Assembly (NCBI GenBank): GCA_014871605.1
Contig: WGSQ01000075.1
Coordinates: 1-8,613 of the forward strand
DNA length: 8,613 nucleotides
Direction: 5' to 3'
Source of the DNA: Collinsella sp.
GTDB lineage: Bacteria; Actinomycetota; Coriobacteriia; Coriobacteriales; Coriobacteriaceae
The translations under genes were made by a program, and so were the position numbers. Shown piece after piece: positions 1-6,689 of the stretch (the first letter of the stretch is position 1; each line of letters starts with the position of its first letter). The notes under the pieces are model-generated. The model searched no databases. It worked only from the letters and a program-made list of their open reading frames with translations, and was not told the origin of the DNA.

Positions 1-1690
1 TGGTCGATGCCTTGGTAGTGGTTGCCTTGGCGGCGGTGGTCTTCGTGGTCGTGGCCTTTTTAACCGTCGTCTTGCGGGCCGTCGTCTTCTTGGCGGCAGG
101 TTTTGCTGCGGGCTTAACTTCGGCATCGGCAGCCGGCTTCTCCTCGGCCTTGGGCGCCTCGGCGGCAGCGGGCTCCTTAACGGGCGCCACAGCCGCAGTC
201 TCAACCACAGCTACCGGCCTCTCAATCTCCGGATGCATAAAGAAATACAGGTCCAGATACTTATCGGCCGAGCGCGTCCAGCTAAAGTCCTGGCTCATGG
301 CCTGCGTGACCAGCTGGTTCCAGGCATCGCGGTTGTCCCAGAACAGGCGTGCCGCGCGGAACACGGCGTCGCCCATCTCGTCACCGTTAAAGTTGGTAAA
401 CGAGAAGCCCGTGCCCTCGCCGGTAAACTCGTTGTACGGCTGCACGGTATCCTTCAGGCCACCGGTCTCGCGCACGATGGGCAGGGTACCGTAGCGCATG
501 GCGATGATCTGCGACAGACCGCAGGGCTCAAACTTTGAAGGCATCAGGAACATGTCGGCGGCGGCGTACATACGCTGCGACAGCGCGGGGTCAAACTCGA
601 TGCGTGCGGCCATGGTGCCGGGGTACTTGTCCTGGAAGTAGCGCAGGCCGTCCTCGTAGTCGCGGTCGCCGGTGCCCAGCACGGCCACCTGAACGCCGCC
701 AGCTAGGATGCGGTCGAGCGCGTACATGACCAGGTCCATGCCCTTCTGGCGCGTCAGGCGCGTGACCATCACCATAAGCGGGCGGTCGTCGCGAACCTCG
801 AGCCCCAGCTCTTCCTGCAGCTTGGCCTTGCACACGGCCTTGCCGGAACGGTCATCAACCGTGTAGTTGGCGGCAATGCGCTTGTCGGTCGCCGGGTCAA
901 AGCCCGCCACGTCAATGCCGTTCAAAATGCCCTGCAGCGCATAGGAGCGCTCGCGCAGTACGCCGTCCAGGCCCTCGCCAAACTCGGGCGTCTGGATCTC
1001 GCCCGCGTAGGTGGGGCTCACCGTGGTGATGGCATCCGCATAGTGCAGCGCGCCCAGCATGTAGTTGATGCTGCAGGCGTCGCAGCGCAACTGCGAGGCG
1101 GCCGCGGGAATATGCGCCACACCCAGGATGTCCTCCATCACGGTGTCGCTAAACTGGCCCTGGAACGCTACGTTGTGGATCGAGAACACGGTCTTGACGC
1201 GGTCGTACAGCGGCAGGCCCTGGTAGAACTCGCGCAAGAACACGGGCGCCAGCGCGGTCTGCCAGTCGTTGCAGTGCAGGATGTCGCACTCAAAACCGGC
1301 CGGCAGGTGCTGCAGGCTCTCTGTGATGGCCTTGGAGAAAAACGCGAAGCGCTCGCCGTCGTCAAAGAAGCCGTACGGATAGTCGCGCGCAAAGTAGCGC
1401 TCGTTGTCAACGAACAAATAGGTGACGCCGTCGTGCTCGAGCTTCTCGAGACCGCAGTACTCGTTGCGCCAGCCCAGGCTCACGTAAAAGTCGGCAAAGT
1501 GCTCCATCTGCGCCTTGTACTCGTCCTTGATGGTGGCGTACTTGGGCACCATCACGATAACCTCGGCGCCGGCTCGCACAAGCGCCGCAGGCAGCGAGCC
1601 CGCCACGTCGCCCAGGCCACCGGTCTTAACAAACGGTGCGCACTCGGCCGAGGCAAACACGATCTGCATCTTTTTGCTGGAATCTGCCAT
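1..1690 (-). CDS. glgA: Glycogen synthase GlgA (ADP-glucose dependent), 3' end cut by window edge
   Basis: GT5 glycogen synthase; transfers glucose from ADP-glucose to the non-reducing end of alpha-1,4-glucan in the cytoplasm. 563 complete codons are visible with no stop before the left edge. The N-terminal Rossmann domain has the ADP-glucose loop KTGGLGDV at residues 22–29 (K22 matches E. coli K15). The C-terminal domain has PSKFEPCGLSQ around 384–394 (E388 corresponds to the conserved catalytic-site Glu, E. coli E377), followed by RETGGLKDT. The core ends near residue 485 (DFSWTRSADKYLDLYFF), the usual bacterial GlgA length of about 480. An in-frame low-complexity tail of at least 71 residues follows (from V493), rich in Ala, Pro, Glu, then Lys and Thr. 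The start at 1690 is preferred because GGGAG lies 4–5 bases upstream; an in-frame ATG at 1702 has no ribosome binding site. Last visible gene of the operon, 89 bases after glgD. Confidence 0.96.
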   Translation of the reverse strand, partial: MADSSKKMQIVFASAECAPFVKTGGLGDVAGSLPAALVRAGAEVIVMVPKYATIKDEYKAQMEHFADFYVSLGWRNEYCGLEKLEHDGVTYLFVDNERYFARDYPYGFFDDGERFAFFSKAITESLQHLPAGFECDILHCNDWQTALAPVFLREFYQGLPLYDRVKTVFSIHNVAFQGQFSDTVMEDILGVAHIPAAASQLRCDACSINYMLGALHYADAITTVSPTYAGEIQTPEFGEGLDGVLRERSYALQGILNGIDVAGFDPATDKRIAANYTVDDRSGKAVCKAKLQEELGLEVRDDRPLMVMVTRLTRQKGMDLVMYALDRILAGGVQVAVLGTGDRDYEDGLRYFQDKYPGTMAARIEFDPALSQRMYAAADMFLMPSKFEPCGLSQIIAMRYGTLPIVRETGGLKDTVQPYNEFTGEGTGFSFTNFNGDEMGDAVFRAARLFWDNRDAWNQLVTQAMSQDFSWTRSADKYLDLYFFMHPEIERPVAVVETAAVAPVKEPAAAEAPKAEEKPAADAEVKPAAKPAAKKTTARKTTVKKATTTKTTAAKATTTKAST

Positions 1691-1700
1691 ATTGTCTCCC
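1691..1700 (-). promoter_or_regulatory. glgA ribosome binding site
   Basis: Read on the minus strand, GGGAGA (1700–1695) is followed by CAAT and the ATG at 1690. This spacing supports the inner start MADSSKK over the in-frame upstream ATG at 1702, whose own upstream bases (GAATAACAAC) lack a purine-rich site. The site lies just downstream of the glgD–glgA hairpin. Confidence 0.7.
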
Positions 1701-1715
1701 ATGTTGTTATTCGAG

Positions 1716-1747
1716 AATAGCCGCCTGGCGCTAACCGGGCGGCTATT
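1716..1747 (-). terminator. Hairpin between glgD and glgA, possible attenuator or partial terminator
   Basis: Perfect 10-bp inverted repeat: AATAGCCGCC at 1716–1725 and GGCGGCTATT at 1738–1747. After one mismatch it is extended inward by GG/CC (1727–1728 with 1735–1736), leaving a 6-base loop. In the minus-strand transcript the stem is followed by UAUUCUCG, a poor U-tract, so full termination is doubtful. It could be an attenuator, a partial terminator lowering glgA relative to glgCD, or a 3' stabiliser of the upstream message. In the plus orientation the stem is followed by UAUUUA, a slightly better U-tract, but no plus-strand gene ends here. Confidence 0.45.
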
Positions 1748-1779
1748 TACATGTTACGAGCGATGTTGCGGTGCCAACG

Positions 1780-2907
1780 TTAACGTACGATGGTGGTGTC
1801 GGAAGTTAACGGAGCCTTGCCCAGCACCAGGATGTTCTCGGGCGTGCCGCGAAGCTCGGTGTTGGCGGGGACCACGTTGTTCTTGTCCAGGATGGCGTTC
1901 TCTACGCGGGCGCCACTCTTGATGATGCAGCTCTGGTTGATGATCGAGTTGGTCACCGAGGCGCCTTCCTCGACCACGACGCCGCGCGACAGGATCGAGT
2001 TGCGCACGGTGCCCTTGATGATGCAGCCGGCCGAGATGATCGAGTTGCACGCGTGGCTACCGGTCGCATAGCGTGAAGGCGGCACGTCGTGGGCCTTGGT
2101 CAGGATCGGGCGCTCGGGGTCAAAGAGCTGGTCGGCCACGGTCTGGTCGAGCAGGTCCATGCTGCGGCGATACAGCGACTTCTCGCTAAATACGCCCACG
2201 ACCTCGCCCTTGTACTCGTAGCTGCACACGTCGATGTTGCCAAAGTCGCCCTGGAGCGCCTCGAGCAGGTCCAGATAGTCGGCGGCCTGGTAGTGGTCAA
2301 TGATCTCGAGCAGCGTCTCGCGGTTGACGATGCAGCAGTCCATAGAGGCGTTGTCGCCGTACACGACGCCGGCGCTCACGCCCGTCAGGCGGCCGTTCTC
2401 GTTGATCTGCAGCTTGGTCTCGTCATCGACGTTGCGCGTGGCCTTGCAATACACCACGGTCATCTGGGCGCCGGAGTTCTCGTGCGCCTCGATTATGGCG
2501 TTGAGGTCCATGTTAAAGATGATGTTGGTGCCCATCATCACAACGTAGGGCTTATCCGAGCGCTGAAACAGCGTCTTGTTGGAGATGATGTCGCGCAGCA
2601 GGAAGCGCATGCCGCCCTTGGTGGTGCCATACGCGTTGCCGGGCACCATGAACAGGCCGCCCTTCTTGCGGTCCAGGCCCCAGTCCTTGCCCGAGCCCAC
2701 GTGGTCGATCAGGGAGCGGTAGTTACCCGGCATGACGACGCCGACGGTCTTGATGCCGGCATTCATCATGTTGGACAGCGGAAAGTCGATCAGGCGGTAG
2801 CGGCCCAAAAACGGAACGGACGCGATGGGGCGGTCCTTGAGCAGCACACTACCGTAAGTCGAAGAGTAGTTAGCGGTGATATAACCGATGGCCTTGCGAT
2901 TGATCAT
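1780..2907 (-). CDS. glgD: GlgD, non-catalytic/regulatory subunit of ADP-glucose pyrophosphorylase
   Basis: A 375-residue GlgC homologue. The nucleotidyltransferase fold covers about residues 1–245 (RYRLIDFPLSNMMNAGIKTVGV around 37–58, HVGSGKDWGLD around 69–79). A C-terminal left-handed beta-helix has hexapeptide-like repeats (NSIISAGCIIKGTVRNSIL, SVTNSIINQSCII) from about 285 to 345. Catalytic signatures are lost: the GGxGxRL loop is replaced by TANYSSTYGSVL (11–22), the catalytic Asp of GDH aligns with N128 in MMGTNIIFNMD, and there is no EKP sugar-phosphate lysine motif. In Firmicutes GlgD partners GlgC and modulates its activity; the same heteromeric role is inferred here. It follows the glgC stop by 4 bases, so the two are probably translated in proportion. 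Slightly longer than the roughly 340-residue Bacillus GlgD. An upstream in-frame ATG at 2946 would overlap glgC by 35 bases and is not favoured. Confidence 0.94.
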   Translation of the reverse strand: MINRKAIGYITANYSSTYGSVLLKDRPIASVPFLGRYRLIDFPLSNMMNAGIKTVGVVMPGNYRSLIDHVGSGKDWGLDRKKGGLFMVPGNAYGTTKGGMRFLLRDIISNKTLFQRSDKPYVVMMGTNIIFNMDLNAIIEAHENSGAQMTVVYCKATRNVDDETKLQINENGRLTGVSAGVVYGDNASMDCCIVNRETLLEIIDHYQAADYLDLLEALQGDFGNIDVCSYEYKGEVVGVFSEKSLYRRSMDLLDQTVADQLFDPERPILTKAHDVPPSRYATGSHACNSIISAGCIIKGTVRNSILSRGVVVEEGASVTNSIINQSCIIKSGARVENAILDKNNVVPANTELRGTPENILVLGKAPLTSDTTIVR

Positions 2908-2925
2908 CGGATCATTCCCCCTTCC
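2908..2925 (-). promoter_or_regulatory. glgD ribosome binding site inside the glgC 3' end
   Basis: On the minus strand GGAAGGGGG (2925–2917) encodes part of the last glgC residues (GKGE) and also forms a purine-rich ribosome binding site about 9 bases before the glgD ATG at 2907. With the 4-base gap between stop and start, this supports translational coupling and fixes the glgD start at MINRKAIGYI. Confidence 0.6.
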
Positions 2926-4060
2926 CGATAACGACGTCATTTCCAACGACGGCCGTATCCTTGGTGGTATCGACAGAGCCGAGCTTCACGCCCTCTTCGA
3001 CCGTGGAGTTCTCGCCCAAAATAGCGCGGCAGATGTGCGCGCCGCTCTTAACGTGCGCACCCGGCAGCAGCACGGAGTCCTCGACCACAGCGCGCTCCTC
3101 GATGATGACATCGGTCGAAAGGATCGAGTGGCGAGCGGTGCCATAGATCTTGCAGCCGTTGGAGACCAGGCAGTCGTCCAGGCGACCGTCCGGGCCAATG
3201 TAGTGCGGCGGACGCGTGGTGATGTTGGACATGATGGGGAAGTGCTTATCGAACAGATCGAACTCGGGGTTGTTGCCCAGCAGGTCCATCGAGGTCTCGT
3301 GGAAGCTGGCGATGGTGCCGACGTCCTTCCAAAAGCCGTGGAACTCGTAGCTGTACAGGCGCTTGCCCTCACCGAGCAGCTTGGGGATGATGTCCTTGCC
3401 AAAGTCGTGGCTCGAGCGCTGGTCTAAAGCGTCTTGCTCGAGCGCCTCGATCAGGACGTCGGCCGAGAAGATGTAGATGCCCATGGACGCGAGGTTCGAA
3501 TCGGGCTTATCGGGCTTCTCGGTGAACTTGGTGATGCGGCCGTCTTCGGGGTCGGTGGTCAGGATGCCAAAGCGGCTGGCCTCCTCCCACGGCACGGGCA
3601 TAACGCTCACCGTGAGGTCGGCGTTGTTCTCAATGTGCGTCTTGAGCATCTTGCGGTAGTCCATGCGATATAGGTGATCGCCCGAAAGAATCAGGACGTA
3701 CTTGGGGTCGTTGGCCTTGATGTAGTCGAGGTTCTGCGTAATGGCGTCGGCCGTGCCCGCATACCAGGCGCCACCGGTCTGCGTCTCGTACGGCGGCAGG
3801 ATCGACACGCCGCCGTCGCGGCTGTCCAGATCCCACGCCTCGCCGGAGCCCACATAGGCATGCAGCAGGTAGGGGCGGTACTGCGTCAGAACGCCCACCG
3901 TGTCGATGCCCGAGTTGGAGCAGTTGGAGAGCGAAAAGTCGATAATGCGGAACTTGCCACCAAAGCTAACCGCCGGCTTGGCGATCTTTTGGGTGAGTGC
4001 CCCCAATCGGCTGCCCTGTCCTCCTGCGAGGAGCATCGCGATGCATTCTTTCTTACTCAT
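2912..4060 (-). CDS. glgC: Glucose-1-phosphate adenylyltransferase (ADP-glucose pyrophosphorylase)
   Basis: Makes ADP-glucose and pyrophosphate from ATP and glucose-1-phosphate, the committed step of bacterial glycogen synthesis. 382 residues, close to Firmicutes GlgC and shorter than E. coli (431), mainly because the N-terminal extension is absent. Seen: nucleotide loop LAGGQGSRL (11–19), KPAVSFGGKFRIIDF (28–42), GTADAI (102–107), catalytic LSGDHLYRMDY (125–135; D128 matches E. coli D142), and FTEKPDKP (179–186; K182 matches the glucose-1-phosphate lysine, E. coli K195). K25 aligns with E. coli K39, an activator-site residue, but regulation by fructose-1,6-bisphosphate cannot be read from sequence. 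The C-terminal beta-helix domain starts near residue 290. ATG 4060 has AGAAGGAG about 6 bases upstream. It lies after a hairpin-bearing spacer downstream of glgP and is coupled to glgD. Confidence 0.98.
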   Translation of the reverse strand: MSKKECIAMLLAGGQGSRLGALTQKIAKPAVSFGGKFRIIDFSLSNCSNSGIDTVGVLTQYRPYLLHAYVGSGEAWDLDSRDGGVSILPPYETQTGGAWYAGTADAITQNLDYIKANDPKYVLILSGDHLYRMDYRKMLKTHIENNADLTVSVMPVPWEEASRFGILTTDPEDGRITKFTEKPDKPDSNLASMGIYIFSADVLIEALEQDALDQRSSHDFGKDIIPKLLGEGKRLYSYEFHGFWKDVGTIASFHETSMDLLGNNPEFDLFDKHFPIMSNITTRPPHYIGPDGRLDDCLVSNGCKIYGTARHSILSTDVIIEERAVVEDSVLLPGAHVKSGAHICRAILGENSTVEEGVKLGSVDTTKDTAVVGNDVVIGKGE

Positions 4061-4079
4061 CGATTTCTCCTTCTGTCAT
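4053..4079 (-). CDS. Possible 8-codon leader ORF overlapping the glgC start
   Basis: On the minus strand an ATG at 4079 opens a short frame encoding MTEGEIDE and stops with TAA at 4055–4053, just inside glgC in a different frame. AGGA lies about 7 bases before this ATG, so it could be translated, and its stop overlaps the glgC start region in a way that could couple translation. The ATG context ATCGATGA is repeated exactly at the glgC start (4064–4057 and 4083–4076 on this strand). It may be chance: the same bases provide the glgC ribosome binding site, and no conservation can be checked here. Confidence 0.2.
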   Translation of the reverse strand: MTEGEIDE

Positions 4080-4100
4080 CGATGTTCCTAAACCCATTAG

Positions 4101-4131
4101 CGACGGGCGCGGCGCAACGTCACGCCCGTCG
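4101..4131 (-). repeat. GC-rich hairpin in the glgP–glgC spacer
   Basis: Perfect 9-bp inverted repeat CGACGGGCG (4101–4109) and CGCCCGTCG (4123–4131) with a 13-base loop. No U-run follows on either strand (minus strand continues CTAATGGG), so it is not a standard intrinsic terminator. A weaker 5-bp hairpin, ATGCC/GGCAT, lies next to it on the glgP side (4135–4149). Possible roles are transcript stabilisation, a processing site separating glgBP from glgCDA, or a regulator binding site. Confidence 0.5.
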
Positions 4132-4168
4132 AGTAATGCCGTGCTGGCATAGGGGAGCTCGCGCGCCT

Positions 4169-6595
4169 TTACGCGTGCCAGATCTCGTCGCGGTACTCGC
4201 GAATGGTGCGGTCGCTCGAGAACCAGCCGCTCGAGGCGGTGTTGAGCAGGGCCTTGCGGTTCCAGGTCTCCTGGTCGCCATAGCTGCCCGTGAGCTTCTC
4301 CCACGCATCCACGTAGCTGCGGAAGTCCGCCATGACCAGGTCGGGGTCGTTGTTGTTCATGAGCTCGTTGTAGATGCTCTCGAAGTTGCCCGAAAGGCCG
4401 GCAAAGGTGTTGTCCTTGAGCTCGTCCATCACGCGGCCCAGGCGCTCGCGGTCGCCGTTGAGCGTATCCCACGCAAAGTAGCTGTTCGATGCCCAGAGCT
4501 GCTCGACCTCGGGGGCGGTCAGGCCAAAGATGGCCTCGTTCTCGCGACCGGCCAGGTCGGCGATCTCGATGTTGGCGCCGTCGAGGGTGCCCAGCGTAAT
4601 GGCGCCGTTCATCATGAGCTTCATGTTGGACGTGCCCGAGGCCTCCTTGCCGGCCGTGGAGATCTGCTCCGAGATCTCGGCGGCGGGGTAGATGAGCTGG
4701 GCGTTGCTCACGCGGAAGTTGGGGATAAAGCAGACCTTCATGACCTCGTTGACACGCGGGTCGTTGTTGATGACGTCGGCCACGGAGTTAATAAGGCGGA
4801 TGGTCTCCTTGGCAAAGGTGTAGCTCGAGGCAGCCTTGCCGCTAAAGATGAAGGTCGTCGGCGTCACGTGGAAATTGGGATCGGCGATGCGACGGTTGTA
4901 GATGTCCATCACCTTCATGATGTTCATGAGCTGGCGCTTGTAGGCGTGGAAGCGCTTTACCTGAACATCAAAGACGGTGTTGGGGTCAATGACCAGACCG
5001 GTCTCGGCCTTAACGTAGGCGGCAAGGCGCTCCTTGTTGGCGCGCTTGGAGGCACCCACGGCCTTCAGGAACTCGGTATCGTTCTGGAAACTTTTAAGCT
5101 TCTCAAGCTCAAAGGCGTCCTTAAGCCAGCCGTCGCCAATGGCCTCGGTCACGAGCTTGGCATAGGTTGGGTTGGCCTCGGCAAAGAAGCGACGGTGCGA
5201 GATGCCGTTGGTCTTGTTGTTGAACTTCTCGGGCGTTAGGGCGTAGAAGTCCTTGAGCACGATGTTCTTGATGATGTCAGAGTGGATCTTGGCCACGCCG
5301 TTGACGCTATGGCTGCAGATCACGGACAGGTTGGCCATGCGAATCTCGCCGTCCCATAGGATGGCGGTCTGGCGCAGACGCTCCTGCCAGCCCTCCTGCG
5401 TGGTGTCAAACGACTCATGCCAACGACGGCTGATCTCGTCGATGATCTGGTACACGCGGGGGAGGAGCTTGGAGAACATGCCGATGGGCCACTTCTCCAG
5501 GGCCTCGGGCAGGATGGTGTGGTTGGTGTAGCTCACGACCTGCGTCACGATGTTCCAGGCGTCGTCCCACTCGAGCTTCTTCTCGTCGATCAGGATACGC
5601 ATGAGCTCGGGTCCGCACATGGCAGGGTGCGTGTCGTTGGTGTGGATGGCCACAAACTGCGGCAGCAGCTCCCAGTTCTCGCCGTGCTCCTTCTCAAAGG
5701 TGTCGAGCAGGCTGTAGATGCCGGCCGAGACAAACAGGTACTCCTGCTTCAGGCGCAGCAGACGGCCGTGCTCGCCGGCGTCGTTGGGGTAGAGGATGGC
5801 GCTGATGGCCTCGGCCTCGGCGCGCTCGGCATCGGCCAGGGCATAGTCGCCTCGGTTGAAGGCCTCAAGGTCAAAGTGCTCCTCGACCGGCTCGGCGGCC
5901 CAGACGCGCAGCTTGTTGACGGTCTCGCCGGCATAGCCCACGACGGGGATGTCATAAGGGACGGCCAGGATGTCCTGCGTGTCCACCGTGCGGTAGAACG
6001 TGCGACCGTTCTCCTCAAAGCCCTCAACGTGGCCACCAAACTTGATGGTCACGGCCTTGTCCTGACGGCGGACCTCCCAGGGATAGCCGTGGGTAAGCCA
6101 CTCGTCGGTGGCCTCGACCTGGCTGCCGTTGACGATCTCCTGCTTAAACAGGCCGTAGCGGTAGCGCATACCGTTGCCGTAGCCGGCAATGCCCTCGGCT
6201 GCCATCGAATCCAAAAAGCATGCGGCCAGACGGCCCAGGCCACCGTTGCCCAGCGCCGGATCGGGCTCCTGGTTCTCGATGACGGACAGGTCAAAGCCCA
6301 TGTCGTCGAGTGCCTCGGCGACCATGTCGCGCACGCCAAAGTTGAGCAGATAGTTGTCGAGCAGGCGGCCGATCAAAAACTCGATCGAGAAGTAGTACAC
6401 GCGCTTCTTGCCCTCGGCGGTGGCGCGGGCGTCACTCTTGGTGGCAACGGTGCGTGCCTTCTCGGCCACGAGCTTGGCCAGGGCATTAAAGCGGTCGAGG
6501 TCGCTGGCGGCCTCGACGCTCTTGCCACTGATGCTCATGACAGCATCGCGATAGAGCTCGGTAAACTCCTGCTTGTTGTCGAAGATCTTATTCAT
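4169..6595 (-). CDS. glgP: Glycogen/maltodextrin phosphorylase
   Basis: GT35 pyridoxal-phosphate enzyme that phosphorolyses terminal alpha-1,4 bonds of glycogen to glucose-1-phosphate in the cytoplasm. 808 residues, close to E. coli GlgP (815) and MalP (797). Seen: YYFSIEFLIGRLL (67–79), GNGGLGRLAACFLDS (116–130), active-site segment HTNDTHPA near the middle, phosphate-site KRFHAYKRQ (547–555; K547, R548, K553 kept), and the PLP signature EASGTSNMKLMMNG with the Schiff-base lysine at K659. The animal-type N-terminal phosphorylation segment is absent, as in other bacteria. ATG 6595 is preceded by AAAGGAA about 4 bases upstream. Its position between glgB and glgC differs from Bacillus glgBCDAP, where glgP is last. 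Sequence alone does not separate glycogen from maltodextrin preference; the operon context favours glycogen. Confidence 0.97.
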   Translation of the reverse strand: MNKIFDNKQEFTELYRDAVMSISGKSVEAASDLDRFNALAKLVAEKARTVATKSDARATAEGKKRVYYFSIEFLIGRLLDNYLLNFGVRDMVAEALDDMGFDLSVIENQEPDPALGNGGLGRLAACFLDSMAAEGIAGYGNGMRYRYGLFKQEIVNGSQVEATDEWLTHGYPWEVRRQDKAVTIKFGGHVEGFEENGRTFYRTVDTQDILAVPYDIPVVGYAGETVNKLRVWAAEPVEEHFDLEAFNRGDYALADAERAEAEAISAILYPNDAGEHGRLLRLKQEYLFVSAGIYSLLDTFEKEHGENWELLPQFVAIHTNDTHPAMCGPELMRILIDEKKLEWDDAWNIVTQVVSYTNHTILPEALEKWPIGMFSKLLPRVYQIIDEISRRWHESFDTTQEGWQERLRQTAILWDGEIRMANLSVICSHSVNGVAKIHSDIIKNIVLKDFYALTPEKFNNKTNGISHRRFFAEANPTYAKLVTEAIGDGWLKDAFELEKLKSFQNDTEFLKAVGASKRANKERLAAYVKAETGLVIDPNTVFDVQVKRFHAYKRQLMNIMKVMDIYNRRIADPNFHVTPTTFIFSGKAASSYTFAKETIRLINSVADVINNDPRVNEVMKVCFIPNFRVSNAQLIYPAAEISEQISTAGKEASGTSNMKLMMNGAITLGTLDGANIEIADLAGRENEAIFGLTAPEVEQLWASNSYFAWDTLNGDRERLGRVMDELKDNTFAGLSGNFESIYNELMNNNDPDLVMADFRSYVDAWEKLTGSYGDQETWNRKALLNTASSGWFSSDRTIREYRDEIWHA

Positions 6596-6596
6596 A

Positions 6597-6631
6597 CGTT
6601 CCTTTCCCCCGGGGATGTTTCTCCCGGAACG
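6597..6631 (-). promoter_or_regulatory. Possible hairpin covering the glgP ribosome binding site
   Basis: On the minus strand CGTTCC (6631–6626) can pair with GGAACG (6602–6597), the bases directly before the glgP ATG and part of its ribosome binding site. Inside, GGG and CCC stretches (for example CCGGG with CCCGG) allow extra pairing around an AGAAACAU loop. If formed, the structure would hide the ribosome binding site and limit glgP translation unless opened. This is a hand-drawn fold with no energy calculation. Confidence 0.3.
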
Positions 6632-6649
6632 GTTTTGACTTGTATCCTA

Positions 6650-6664
6650 CGCCCCCGCGGGGCG
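6650..6664 (-). repeat. Short GC hairpin in the glgB–glgP spacer
   Basis: CGCCCC (6650–6655) and GGGGCG (6659–6664) form a 6-bp all-GC stem with a 3-base loop. The minus-strand transcript continues UAGGAUACAAG with no U-run, so it is not a canonical terminator. It could stabilise the end of glgB mRNA. Confidence 0.35.
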
Positions 6665-6669
6665 GGTGA

Positions 6670-6681
6670 TTACAGCTGTAA
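6670..6681. promoter_or_regulatory. 12-bp perfect palindrome TTACAGCTGTAA downstream of glgB
   Basis: TTACAGCTGTAA is its own reverse complement and lies 8 bases beyond the glgB stop, in non-coding sequence. It has the form of an operator for a dimeric regulator, but I recognise no specific family site. About two 12-bp perfect palindromes are expected by chance in a window this size, so only its intergenic position makes it notable. Confidence 0.25.
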
Positions 6682-6689
6682 CGGCTTTG

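Noticed and set aside
1..214. GlgA extension as a frameshift artefact or a separate gene
   Set aside because: It is in the same frame as the core with no stop, and GlgB has a comparable tail, so a genuine extension is more likely. The true end is outside the window.
12..494. Apparent hydrophobic, membrane-like protein on the plus strand (VVVALAAVVFVVVAF)
   Set aside because: The hydrophobic run is simply the reverse complement of the Lys/Thr/Ala codons of the GlgA tail (AAG, ACC and GCC become CTT, GGT and GGC, read in a shifted frame).
1751..1776. Possible promoter for glgA on the minus strand (TTGGCA, 15 bases, TAACAT)
   Set aside because: The spacing is short, both boxes match poorly, and the hairpin would lie in its early transcript; not enough to call.
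2089..2931. 280-codon open frame on the plus strand
   Set aside because: Antisense to glgD, with no motif or ribosome binding site worth supporting.
2908..2946. Longer GlgD start at the in-frame ATG 2946 (13 extra residues)
   Set aside because: It would overlap the glgC coding end and add residues before the conserved N-terminal strand; the ATG at 2907 has a good ribosome binding site and starts right at the family N-terminus.
3674..5239. 521-codon open frame on the plus strand
   Set aside because: It lies antisense to glgP and the glgC start. Long antisense frames are expected where the sense genes rarely use TTA, CTA and TCA codons; it has no recognisable domain, while both sense genes have full family motifs.
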